From contig JAQPZY010000928.1 of the NCBI GenBank assembly GCA_029931535.1, forward strand, positions 62,001 through 126,000: a stretch of 64,000 nucleotides of DNA, written 5' to 3'. The notes beneath the pieces are model-generated. The model was not told the DNA's origin, searched no databases, and worked only from the letters and a program-made list of their open reading frames with translations. The stretch is from Margaritifera margaritifera (lineage: Eukaryota > Mollusca > Bivalvia > Unionida > Margaritiferidae). How positions within the stretch are numbered: the stretch's first letter is position 1; each line of letters starts with the position of its first letter. Below are positions 22,901 through 34,860 of this stretch, piece by piece. Both the position numbers and the translations under genes were made by a program.

Positions 22901-23850
22901 AGGAATAGTAAAATTGTATTGTACCAAACTCAAATGTCTACATCTACAAGATGCAAGACAATAGTTACAAGAACAATCGACATACACGTTACACAAACCC
23001 ATTCGACGGAAATTTTAAAACAAAGTCAAACCGAAGTAGCAAGAGTTGATCATCAATGGTAAGCCGATTTAGCAGATCTCTCTTGCTTAGCGTCGTACAA
23101 TAGAGGTTATACATATTTTGTTTGTGTCACTGATTTGTTATCAAGATCGGCTTTGGTTCTTACTTTGACCTCTAAAACAAGTTTAGAGTTAGTGCAAACT
23201 TCATAAGTCGTCTTGCAATAGAGTGGTCGACATCCTCTACGATGGCAAACGGACAAAGGAAGAACATGTCGTAATCAAGCTTTTCTAAACGAAGTTAAAA
23301 AACGACACATTCGTTTTTCACCACTGAAAATCCTGAAACCAAAGCAAGTGTCGTAGAACGTTTGCAAAGAACCGCGAAAGAACGTATATTGAAATATTTT
23401 ACACATGAGCATACTCTCACAGACATCGACATATTACCACGTTTGTGAAATCTTAAAATCAACCGTAGTAGATCTCGTCGGCATTAGAAAAACAAAACGC
23501 ACTTTTGACAAAGGCTATTTATCGAACTGGACGACATAATTGTTTCCTGTTACAATATATGCGAGTGGACGTCACCCTCCTATCCAAACATATAAAGACA
23601 TGAACTGAGAAGTGTTTAAAGGAACTTTGTAATGACCAAGTAAGACGACGACGTGCACGATATAGAAATCCTTCTCAATCACAGAACACGTAATGGTGGA
23701 AAACATCGTATCCAAGAAGTTAAAGTCCGTTGTAAAGGATATCTTCCCAGTTTCAGTTCTTGGATTGCAGCTTCATTAGTATTGTACTTCTTTGAGTTCA
23801 TCCATCGAAGAACTACTAAAATAACAACCATTGTAGGTGTGGTGCGAAGA
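22900..23850 (+). pseudogene. Polinton integrase with C-terminal chromodomain, broken
   Basis: Retroviral-type DDE integrase that would insert the element. The first Asp lies in DHQW-stop-ADLADLS near 23,050, where a stop replaces the usual Gln. SYNRGYTYFVCVTDLLSR follows. The second Asp is in WQTDKGRT near 23,245. The Glu is in TKASVVERLQRTAKER near 23,340-23,390, one frame away. FDKGYLSNWT near 23,510 is the typical tail block. At about 23,650-23,790 a chromodomain-like segment reads DIEILLNHRTRNGGKHR and RCKGYLPSFSSWI, matching '.EVE.VL..R...G...YLVKWKGY...F.SW'. The catalytic residues survive, but the frame is broken by at least two stops and several shifts. Confidence 0.85.
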
Positions 23851-24189
23851 ACGTGATCCTTAAAAAAGATTGTCTTTTTCTGCCACATCTTTTTAATGCA
23901 CTGTGCCATTGGAGCAGCGATTCGAAACTTGAGTTTGCAGCAAGGAGATAAACAACTATTTTAATCAGCAGTTGTGTTGGCTAACTTTTTCCCAATCCCT
24001 CGTTGAAATGTACCGACAGTAGTAACAACGGTAGCCACACCAACGCTAGTCAGAACTCTTCCAGTCACATCAATACTCTGGAACCCTTGGCAAATCATTC
24101 TCCTATGACTTCGAGTAATTCAACGGAGGCAAGAACCATCGAACTATGAATAACTAATGCCATTAAACATTACCTAGTGACAGTTCTAT

Positions 24190-25091
24190 GGATGTGTTTC
24201 CCCAAAACAAATTGTGTTGTTCCACGGTCAAATTAACCCAGTCCATACAAGTGGATCGCTAAGTTCATTGGAATGTGGCTTTGGTAGAAATCATGCAACC
24301 AACTGAAGTCTTGAATATCAGTGGATTTAAAAGTAAATTCATGGTAGCCATACTCAATGAACAAGTCCAAGACCTCTTGCACAAAGATCATCATTCCTTT
24401 TGCGCAAAAAATAAAATAAATAAACAACAACCAAACAAACAAACAAAAAAACCCTCCAACCCCCCCCCCCCAAAAAAAAAAAAATACCAAAGAAAATGCC
24501 AGCGCCAGCTAATCCCCAACTGAATATCTCTGAAATGAAAATTCCTGAAGTCTCTTATTTTAATGGTCGACATCTCGTCGGGTCGATTTAAACTCTTTTT
24601 AATGAGCAATTTGGCAAAGCAATCTGTAAAACTCACTTAGCTGTGCTGATTGACTACCATGCACCTTCTCATCGTCTCAAATTGGATTTTTCTGACAGCA
24701 AAACGCTGTCCATCATCTTTTCTTCCAGTTTGTTTTTGCTATTGTAGGTGGCAACACATACCTCGTTTTAGCCATACGTATTAACGAAAGCAAGTAGTTT
24801 TGATACCCTATCGGACTGAACGAAGGACTCAATTTAATGTTTGTATAATCTGATACAATGGGATACAACGTGGTTGGAAGCACATCCTCTCCGTTGCTGA
24901 GAGTCATTCCTTTCAAACTGGATTCTGCCACTTCCAGTCGGGATGTTCATGAAGGAGAAAACACATATCGGGTTCAACGAGAATTGGTGCATCCTCGTTA
25001 TTTTCCTGTCAGTAAATCGTATTTTGACAGTGCCAATATTAGTATAAAAAGAGATCTTGAAAAAATATTATGTTCTCTAAAGGAAAAATAA
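24190..25091 (+). pseudogene. Polinton minor capsid (penton-like) protein, broken
   Basis: The N-terminal block MDVFPQNKLCCSTVKLTQSI ... WNVALVEIMQP near 24,190-24,305 matches the family's 'S...FPDNTLS.FTVKL..PI.L...WEV.L.EI.YP'. FGKAICKTHLAVLIDYHAPS follows near 24,615. Then an open stretch 24,858-25,091 has SSPLLRVIPF, YRVQRELVHPRYFPVSKSYF and DSANISIKRD, matching the C-terminal 'PLLR.V........H..Y.PV....F..IEI.IRDD'. A poly-A/poly-C insertion at about 24,405-24,490 and several frameshifts destroy it. It sits between integrase and the basic virion protein on the same strand, as in intact Polintons. Confidence 0.8.
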
Positions 25092-25140
25092 CAGTGAAGC
25101 TACATTTTCGAAAATAGTTCTCCAGTGAATTGTAAATCAT

Positions 25141-25572
25141 ATATCCTCTGTACAGAGGAGTAATTCGACAACGAGGAGATGGTATAGGAGATATGTTTAA
25201 ATTAGCTTTTCGTACGGTGGCACCCATTATAAAACATGTAGTGACTTGAGGATTGCATGCTATAAATTATGCTGCCATGATACAAGAAAAAGAATTTCTC
25301 TAAGGCGTACGTATTGCCCAAGAAAGTCCCAAAACAAGCGTTAATGAAAGCAGGAATATTGTGTTGATTCAGACAGGAACAGAAATCTTTGGTCACCAAG
25401 ACACCCCTATACATTAACTCAGCACTCCTATCGAAGGCATTGAGTTATCCTCTAAGCCACGGCAAGGACAATGCAGAAAGAAACGTTGAAAGCACTTCAA
25501 ACCTCACATACACAACCTTAAAAAGAATAAGAAAAGAAGAACGATTAGAGATTTTGACATTTTTGACGTAAT
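25141..25572 (+). pseudogene. Small basic Polinton virion protein, broken
   Basis: Reads LYRGVIRQRGDGIGDMF then KLAFRTVAPIIKHVV, a Gly-rich then amphipathic segment that resembles the 'P.F.G...QRG.G.GS.F..L.R...P.......' start of a small protein encoded next to the Polinton capsid genes. It ends in a very basic tail (KKNKKRRTIRDF) and DIFDV near 25,560. Two stops lie inside. Directly after its end the sequence enters the right-arm capsid relic mid-gene. A role in the virion interior or membrane penetration is inference from family position. Confidence 0.6.
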
Positions 25573-26643
25573 TGAGATGCCATAATGGCTCCCTCAGCAA
25601 TTTCATGCATTAGTTGTTGAGCAAAGTGGATTTGTACTTGAACAACACACTGGTCAGCAGCAGCATATGCACTTACTTTTACCGAGCTTACCTCGAGAAT
25701 CTCATGACTTACGGAATAGAAGCCAAGAACATACACCTCGATAAATCAGTGGTGTGGAAACCTGACACCTTGGATGTATTCCACGACACAAAGTTGACAG
25801 AGGGTGACAATTCTCATAATGTAGGATTTAATTACCGCCAAAAAAATCAGGCAATGGTGTAATTGAGAAATATTGTTTCGTTTACACATGGACATGTGAT
25901 TGCAGGACTCCTTTTTGTTGAATGGTGTTGATGTACGTGTGACACTGAATCGAAGTAGTACCGTGTTCATGTTGATGGCTGATGTTAACGAGTAAAAAAC
26001 TAACAAGGAATAAACCAGACTCCACGTACGACATGTTGAAGTCTTACCTAAAGTGAGAAACGACATCGGTCAAGCTCTGACCAGAACTACAGTCAATTTT
26101 ACTCTACGACGAGTGGAAGTCAAAACCTTCTCTATTGCCTCTGGACTCCGATCCTAGATCAAAGATCTTGTCTTCCATGGTCCAATGCATAAACGTTTGC
26201 TTATTGGCATCGTCAGCATGGCTGCCCTCAACGGAATTATTGATCAAAAACCCTTGAGAATTCCAACACTTCAACGTGTCCAAGATAGAAGTGACCCGAG
26301 ATGGCCAAATGTTGTGTACCAGACATTTAGACTTTAGTTTGCCTAGAATAATTACTTGAGATGTTACTTGACTCTGTTTGAAGCCATAGGGCAATTAGAA
26401 ACCAACACTATCTACGGCATTTCCTACGACGATTATGCAGCAGGATATGGTTTGTGGAGATTTGATTTCACTCCAGATCAATACGGAGACAAGGCGCATT
26501 TCCACCCTATAAAATCAGGCCAACTCCGTGTGGAACTTCAGTTTACACTTATCCTCGTGAACACACTGAACATAATCTTTTGTGTAGAATTTGATAATAC
26601 TCTTGAAATAAACAGTCAGAGAGAAGTGATCCTAAACTATTAA
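25573..26643 (+). pseudogene. Polinton major capsid protein relic (right copy, N-terminus missing)
   Basis: Begins abruptly inside the gene, at the codons equivalent to MHSLLSEVDLYLNNTL of the left copy. The open segment at 25,614-25,862 carries VDLYLNNTLVSSS and YLENLMTYGIEAKN. The C-terminal segment 26,390-26,643 reads YGISYDDYAAGYGLWRFDF, TPDQYG, GQLRVELQFTL and VEFDNTLEI before the stop, a near-canonical Polinton capsid end ('..FDLTPD....G.LRLE..F......V.V..EFDN..EI'). Between them lie frameshifts. Better preserved than the left copy at its C-terminus, worse at its N-terminus. Confidence 0.85.
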
Positions 26644-27100
26644 CAAAAGATATGGAACACAAACCCATGGACATCGGCGAGAACAGAACCTACATGAATC
26701 ACAGACTCCAACTCCAAGTGGAGAAGAAGTAAAGAAAGAAACAGTAATGATGTCACGATGACCAAAACAAAAACAACACTTAGTGTCATGTTTTGCTCCC
26801 CATAATAATCACACTCCTGACCAGAGAACATTGTTATGGTTGTCAAATAGATCATCCTAGTCAAGTGCCACACTACCAGTGTTTGATGATGAGTCAAGAA
26901 AAAGTTGGAGGAGTATCTCTAACGAGCATGGACACTCATCCCAGAAGAAACGATATTGAAAGAGTAGTATAAAGACTTGAGTGACAATTCTATACCTCCA
27001 CTCTGAGTACAGAGACTTTCATTCGACATAATTGACAGATAGTTTCAAAAGACAAAGTCAAGTGTGAGATCATTATTCATCATTACCTGTGAGAAACAAA
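26644..27100. other. Spacer between capsid and protease relics
   Basis: No clear gene. The left arm's counterpart (18,996-19,243) is about 200 bp shorter, so one arm has lost or gained sequence here. Ends in 'ATTACCTGTGAGAAACAAAATG', shared with the left arm, just at the protease start. Confidence 0.5.
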
Positions 27101-27310
27101 ATGAATACCTGGGAACTTCAATACCTACTGATCCACAGTTTCTACCCAGCTCCCTGGAATCCAGCCGTGTGTGCTAACGATGAACTTCCTCATTGGAAAC
27201 CTAAAGACGTTCGAGCTTAAGTCATCAAGACGGCGACATTCATTGCCCAAGTAGTCATTTGGGTAGCCGTTCACTTTCCCAACGACCACATATATTTATT
27301 CCTATTAATT
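27101..27310 (+). pseudogene. Polinton adenain-like cysteine protease relic (right copy)
   Basis: Starts MNTWELQYLLIHSFYPAPWN, then AVCANDELPHWKPKDVRA, a stop, and later WVAVHFPNDH, which fits the family's '(GTH)WVA.Y' block after the catalytic His. The His itself is not seen in frame. It then runs into AG-rich simple sequence at about 27,315-27,385. Same gene as 18,780-18,995 in the left arm. Confidence 0.65.
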
Positions 27311-27605
27311 ACCTTCTCTCGAGGACGAGAGAGAGACAGAGAGACAGACAGGCGGACAGACATACAGAGAGACAGGCAGAGATTTGGAGGATGTGCACTT
27401 AGTGGAGAAAGTATGGGGATTGATGTGGGTGGGTGAGTACAGACACGGCAATTGTGCCGTATCCCGCGGATCCGATATCGAGTCTCAGTAGAGGACGAAA
27501 TACAAATTCTTAAACCTGTATCATAATGTTCTTTCTCCGTATACATTTTTACTTCATATTATGATGCATCCTCCTGTAGGATCCAGGGATAGCACTTTCT
27601 ACTCT

Positions 27606-27606
<1 letters not shown>

Positions 27607-27674
<68 letters not shown>
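27607..27674. repeat. (AT)n microsatellite
   Basis: About 66 bases of AT, inside the right arm; the left arm has no array at the matching place near 18,520. Confidence 0.96.
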
Positions 27675-27689
27675 TTTGTCAGTGGCATA

Positions 27690-28270
27690 TCTGAGTTGTT
27701 TTAGTACCTTTTCAAGCCAATATAGAGGAGTATCAATCCTTCCTAACAATAATTTTGAATTGAAAGTAATGCGAATTAAAAAATATAATGAGGGAAATAA
27801 GATTATTTTAGATATGCTAATTGAAAATAAAAACATAACATGATTTCAGCTGTACCGTCCAAACAAAGACTTGCCTCATTGTTATGAACAATTGAAAGTT
27901 GATTTAAATGACTATTATGATAACATGATAGTTATGGTGGGTGGGGGTATATTAATTCAGTTAATGACTCAACATCATCATACGTCTAATTATGTGAGAC
28001 TGAACACTCCAAGATGCAGATAGAAGCTTACACATATTTCTGATGAGATTAGGCTCATTGATATTTAGATAGAACTTCAAAGATAAAAGAAAAGACACAT
28101 ATTGTGATGCAGAAACAAAAGAGCAAGGATTGATTTTTCTTCTTGATTTCTGAGAACGTATTTATAAATATTGAAACTGCGGATATTGAACCAGGGTATG
28201 AAACTGACAATTCTCTTTCAACTCATAATATGGCGTTTCAAGAAGGAATAATCCTTTAAAAAATTCAATA
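27690..28270 (+). pseudogene. L1-like LINE apurinic endonuclease relic (right copy)
   Basis: Plus strand carries LYRPNKDLPHCYEQLKVDL, DYYDNMIVMVGGG, YVRLNTPRCR, ISDEIRLIDI and RARIDFSS in several frames, the same endonuclease relic as in the left arm at 17,880-18,530. The sequence upstream to 27,690 is its N-terminal portion. No RT domain was recognised next to it, so the LINE was already partial or has decayed. Confidence 0.72.
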
Positions 28271-29919
28271 ATTTAAGACTTAAGGACAATATATATTGAA
28301 AATATAAAAGAAACAATTAAGTATATTAAATTACAATATTTATATGATATTCATTTTTAAATGACGTTATGAATGTTTTATAATTTAAGACTAATGATCA
28401 GTTACTTTCTTTCCTTCCTTCTTTAGCGTATCTCATTATCATTATTTCAGTGCTGATACAGCGTCTAAGTGGCTGAATTGATCTGTAATTTCATCTTAGA
28501 AAATTCTGTTTAAATTACGCCAGCTCCGATGAAATGTAATATCTGAAATGTTATGTTTCATAGCCGGCGATGTTGGATTGAAGATATATGCGGCAGCCAC
28601 TAAAACAAAATACGAATTAGAACATAAAATACAAGTTTTCAAGGACGTCTCACCGTGTCTAACATATCTGTACACTTTTGTCGAACGGTATTTGCTCATT
28701 GACACTCGCCGAGGCAGTTATAATTTATAAATAGATAATACAAGTCTTCCGCAATTTGAGAACCAAAAGCACATAAAAAGAAAATAAATCTTATGTAACA
28801 AGTACGAAAAAGAGGACAGTAAGGTTTAGATGTACATGTGCACTACCTTAAAACGGCAGAGTAAATCTTGAAGGATGTTCGTCATGTAATTTTGATGTTT
28901 GGTTAACGCTTCAAAATTATATTAGCTCACCTCTTTTTATGCATTCTAATTTTCAGAAGGATAAAAAGCAATGGTGCATAAGTTAGTAAATTAAAATAAC
29001 GAAATGAATTGGTAAATCTACAATAGTAGAAATTCAAATCAATGCCTGACCTATAACATACATTTAATTGCCTCTGACGTAATATATTTGATATGGAAGA
29101 CCCTATTGTGTGTTTTCCAATATTCTTTGTGTAACCGAATTGATCTATAATATAATGTTGTTGATGATAATAATATTAATACAACGACGACGATGATGAT
29201 GATATTATTATTAATATTCAATTTATATATAATCTCAGACAAACAAAATTTACTAGTATGTACTGTCACTTCGACTTAATTATTTCAAGTTCACTAAGAA
29301 GACTGATAGATTGTATGTGTTTTTATGTGTTTGTAATACTTATGGCTTGTATTGTAGTAGTTTCATATGAAGTCCCTACTGTGTGTTTTCCAATATTCTT
29401 TGTGTGGTGATCATTGATCTATAATGGAGTTTTGTTGATGATAATAATACTAATGCCGACGACGACGATAATAATGATATCAGTATTATTCAATTTATAT
29501 ATAAAATCAGAAAATGTCACGTCGACTTATTTATTTCAAGTTCACTTAGAATATTGAAAGATTTGATATATTTCGGTGTGTTTGTGGTACTTATGACTTG
29601 TATTGTAGTAGTTTCATATGCATGGAAATGTTGTATTTGTGGAATGTGTATGGAATTTAAGATTGACCATCTGAGCTATACTCAACTAGGAAGTGAATCA
29701 CGTATTTAAAACACTATTAACCACATCTATCTTGACGATAGACCATCTGACATTCAGCTAGGAAGTGAATTGATGACATTGCAAGAATGAAAAGCCTGTT
29801 CGTTTTAATTAATTAATCAATATTACATGCAAATGCAAAAATACTTTCTTAGCACTTAATTGCAGTTAAAACGTTATGTATCACATGATGTGCTCATAGT
29901 GTACACATACAAACACACG

Positions 29920-29982
<63 letters not shown>

Positions 29983-32900
29983 TCTCTTTAAAGTGAATAC
30001 ACGTGATCCTTTACGCTCATCCTGATGAGCAACATACAATGACGTCATACTACATACGTCAAGTCGTCACGTAACTGCCTTAAGTTTTTCAAAAGCATTG
30101 CATCGCGTCAGCATGGCCTTTAATGCGCAAAGTTTTCGTCTTTGCAGTACAAAACAATCAGTGTAATAAATGATTCAGTGACAACTGAGTCACACTTCCG
30201 GTGCTCATGAAACCGCAAAATACTATCATCCCCCACTTAATGAAACTACGGAATCTCCGTACTTTTTTCCGTGATGCACCGCTCTGATCTGAAACTACCA
30301 AGCATTCTCTGCAGTTCAGAGGGAAGGTTTCAAACTAGCCGTTATGGGAATGTGTCACTGTTTTGCGAATTACGTCACTGACTAACTAACACAGAGACAC
30401 AGATTTAACTGCTTACCGTCCATTGATAGTGGCTAGCTAATGAGACCGAGTGCCAGCGAAAATAAATGATAGGAAAACGAACTTAAAATTAAAGATTCCA
30501 GCAGATAAAAAACACCTCACGATTTATTTACCATGTATACAATAATTGTGACGAGTTGTTCCGTTAATTTGAGTACCGATGAATCGGTGTAAGAATTAGA
30601 GTTGCGTGAATAAAGCTGGTTGCACAGGATTGAGTGGTATACTATGTTGATTACACTAGACGCTCTATATTGAGAGAGAAAGAAGGGTATGTAAATGTCA
30701 TGCAAAATGCTGCAGTTTCTTCTATATCCGCTTCTTTCTATCTCTCAATATAACTTTCTTTCTCACATCTTCTTTCTTAATCAGTTCCTCAATCCACTAG
30801 AAAAAGGCCGCAAATAAAACAAGATAAATTTACTGTTCAAGGTGTGTATCCAAATTACTGAAATGAAATTACAAAATGCTTTCCTGCCAGCAATGTGTTG
30901 TAAGCCTGATTCCAATTGTCCAATTCTTATTATAAGTGTTCATTGTCACATTGTGTCTAAATAACATTCATAATGGTTTTGTTTTCGTCTTTAAAAATAG
31001 AGACTTCGTGTTGCAAGATAATACAAAGAGATAGAGAGAGATAAAATATGGACGGAGGGACAAATAGACAGACACATACACACGCGTTAATGGAATGTGA
31101 ACAATGTCAACTTATGTATACAAGTAGCACGCAATACTTCTTATATAATTGAGAATTTTCATTGTAACACAGGATTTGTATGTAGGCACGGTTGTGCAAA
31201 GTAAACGGAAAATGTGCACACACAAAAACACAACTTAAAAATGAAAAATAAAATGTGGAAACTATCATATTTGCAAAAAATGTAAGGGCCAAAATACATG
31301 TTCAAAGACATGCTATTGTTTAAATGGAATTTTAAAACAAATTTTATTATTTTATTTCGTTGTGTAGAATTAAAGCAAAAATGATAGATTGTTTTTCTTT
31401 CCTTACGGGTTTGTTAAAATACTTTTAAATCATAAACGATATCTCAAATAAGCCAATCGATACAAAAGACAGTGAACGAAGCAAAATTTGCAGCTTAGTA
31501 GTGATAATAAAATGAATGATTTGTCGAAAAGTGTCAGTCATCAGCGTAGTTAAGAAGTAACAACGTTGCTATGAAGCAAAGATCGCACAAATCTGATATG
31601 CATACTATTTGCAAAATTAACTATAATGTGGACAGGGACGCTATGAATTAGCAACCGAAAAGCAACTTTGCATGTTTCCAAACATGAAAATAATTACTTG
31701 CTCGCATTGTTGCAATAAGATAATTTTAACAGAATGTAGGACATGAAGTCGAGTTGAAACTTGATCGTTATGGTTTGACGCTCATTAACGACATAAACCT
31801 TATTTCACATTTGTACACGGTCATGTTTCACAGCGCCATTAATTACTTTACAGCTGTATGTAATGAGAGTATCTCCACATCCCGCAAATGACGGTTTATT
31901 ATAAATTTATTTGTGACATATCTCTGGAAAGGCCGGTGACACACCAAGTTTCTCAGCTAAATTTAAAACCAGGATATCTAAACAAGAGACGATGACATAC
32001 TAATCTTTCTGCTGCTTTTCGCCAAGCTATTTCCATACAAATCACGTGCAAAGTTTCAATAAATTTGAAAGTGGTGGTTTTAATAGTATGATTTTCCCTT
32101 ACCTACCTTAAGTGTCACTTTCGCGTATATTGTTACCACAGGTAGCAAAAATAGGAAGACAAAAATGACGCTATTTTTGTTTATCCCACACACATAGTAA
32201 TGTACTATACGGTATAAAGTCCTAAATGTATAGGCCGATATCTGCGACTATAAGGTATGATGACAAGCTCCTTTAGAGATATTACATATATACATGCCAT
32301 ATGTAAATAGACTAATGAAAATTTCAAAAAGGAAAAAGTGAAACGCAACAATCATGCTAAAATGATGGCACAAGCAGCTACCATCCTGATATACAGTAAT
32401 CAATAAATTTATGATTGAATGTATGGTAACAGTAATCAGAAATATGTAATAACGATAGAGAGGCAAGGAGACAGACAGAGAGACAGACAGAGAAAGAGTG
32501 AGAGAGAGAGAGAGTTTAAAATTGTCGAGCCACACACTCCTAATTAAAAACGATTGAATTTACCGGTAGAAAGAACAAGCAGATTCAGACATTTACTATT
32601 TCCATCGTCTTCATGTGTAAAAGTTTGCAACAAACGACTGTACAACTGTTGTTGTTTTGAGTAGTACTGGAATGGACCTTATCGGAAGTTTGCAGTGTAT
32701 CATGAGCTAAACAGTATAGAAGACAAAATGACGCCATTTTTTTTACTCCAATATGCACATAGCAATATTTGCTTGATGTTATCCTCAGTTTGTTATGCCG
32801 ATATCTGCCTTATCAAGTGCTGAAGACAAGCCATTAGGAACAAATAGAAGAAAAAAGTTTTGAAAGCTACGAATAAAGGTAAAGGAATTTTACAATGACA

Positions 32901-33879
32901 TAATTAATATGCATCAACTAGGGCAGTGAAATGGCAATAGAGTGGGCACATTCATTCGGGTCCAGGCGAGCCGGATCATTCACTTAGGCCCAGGCTAATA
33001 ATTAGGTCCGTTGCTAGTAGTTTCAGCAATCATCATTATATATTTGAATTAGGATTGACGCGTGTACACCGAACTGTGTGTGCATGTATGTATGAGAGAT
33101 GAAGAGAGACGAATTGGTTGCAAGATAATGCTTGAATGATTGAACTTATTGATAGTAAGAAACGGCTTATCCAGACTTCTATATTATTAATATATCCAGT
33201 TTAATGTGATATTTTTCATGATAAGAGTTAGACCTAGATTTACAAAAAAAGTTATTCCAAAACCACGCTGACTCTGCATTAATCCGTAGTCGTCGCTAGC
33301 TCTGAACGCATCACAATGCTTAATTGAAATGACATTGGCCACAAAACAAAAGTTTGAATCGTTTGAATTTCAGTTTCAGTACATTGTTTTGCCATTTCAA
33401 AGCTAACATGTTGAAAAATAGTGTTCCAAAAATATATTTCCTTGATACTATGACGTTCCAAAAGAGGGTTACATCGAAACAAAATTGTATACAAAACTGA
33501 TGACAGACATCTGTATCTGCATGTTACACCGAATTATTCAGATGCAATGAAACGGCATATACACTATGGACTCAGAATGCAAAAATACATTTCTAAGAAA
33601 TGATATAATTTTTTGTATGCATCAGAACAATTATCATAACAGAAAAGCCTATGTTAGAGAGTAGATGAAGATGGAAAAAGAATTAAACTAAAGAAGTACA
33701 GGTTTCATCTCTGAGAGAAACATATTTAAGGGAGTCTGACATAATAGCCATTTAACAGGCAAGTGTAGTTGTCTAGCACATAACGAGTGCAATTTGGGTC
33801 ATACATATACAAAATGCGTACCATTGTTCATTCATAACATATCTGAATATGACAGCAATCTCTTCATAAAGACATTGGT
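28271..33879. other. Right-arm sequence without recognisable gene
   Basis: Mostly alignable in reverse with 14,173-17,860. It contains (AT)n at 29,929-29,978, a segment absent from the left arm at about 30,000-30,480 with a perfect TGACGTCA at 30,040-30,047, and about 2 kb absent from the left arm at 30,720-32,700. Within that, 32,140-32,300 resembles 32,690-32,850 ('GACAAAAATGACGC.ATTTTT..TT', 'GCCGATATCTGC'), a local duplication about 545 bp apart. No credible protein seen. Confidence 0.55.
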
Positions 33880-34039
33880 TGAAACAGATCTAGCTGAAGA
33901 GGTAAAAAGGATTTCCTAGTTGATGGGTTCATGAAAGAGTAGAAAGAAATAACAATAGAATGGATATTATGGCTTAATGACAGATTTAAATTCACGGCAT
34001 AGTTTAAAGAACAGCTGGACACATATTTGAGTGAGGAAA

Positions 34040-34860
34040 TGTTAACAGAAACATTTAGATGTTTTAGAGACTTGAAATCCAAATATTTGAGGAAAGGTAT
34101 CTGGCCATACAAATTCTTGGATAACTTTGAAATGTTTAACAAAACAGCTATTTTATTAAAGTCTAAATGATTCAAACTTATCGAATCACGATTATCAGTA
34201 TGTTCAGTATAGCATGGGCGGCTTGAAAGCGCGTGAGTACTCTGTGATAAAAGATACATTAATTCCACGAGAGTACCCTAATCTCTGTGTGAAAAATGAC
34301 AACCAAACCATGTTCATTATTAAAGTGCACCAGTACTAGAACATGGTGCAATGTTAATAAATATATCAGGTCTATAATGAGAATTGTGACAGACATGTTC
34401 TTGATGATTGAGAGTGTAACAATTTGACACGCCAAAACATGTCATGAATACTACTTGTACAACAATGACCAGATAGTAAACGCCATGCAGCAGAAACATT
34501 TAAACATTTTAGAGACATGAAATCCAAATATTTGAGGTATCTACCCATACGAACTCTCGGATAACTTTGAAATGTTTAATGAAACGTCTATTCCACCAAT
34601 ATAAAAGTTTTATTAACGTCTAAATGATTCAAAATTATCAAATGACGATTATCGGTATATTCAGGATAGCAAAAAATACTTGAAATCTCGTGGAGATCTT
34701 CATGATTTCTATGTTCATTATTAAAGTGCAGCAACACTAGAACATGGTGCAACGGTAATAAATATATCAGGTCTATGCATAGTATTGAGACAGACTACAT
34801 ATGTTCTTGATGATTGAGAGTGGAACGCATAGATACGCCAAAGCAAGTCATAAATACTAC
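34040..34860. repeat. Tandem duplication inside the right polymerase relic
   Basis: 34,050-34,460 and 34,500-34,870 repeat the same series: 'TTTTAGAGAC.TGAAATCCAAATATTTGAGG', 'GGATAACTTTGAAATGTTTAA', 'AACATGGTGCAA', 'AATAAATATATCAGGTCT', 'GTTCTTGATGATTGAGAGTG'. The left arm has a single copy, so this happened after the arms formed or only in this arm. Confidence 0.8.

Noticed and set aside
33864..34268. 134-codon minus-strand frame in the right arm
   Set aside because: It is the shadow of the polymerase relic, which reads on the plus strand; its sequence has no family match.
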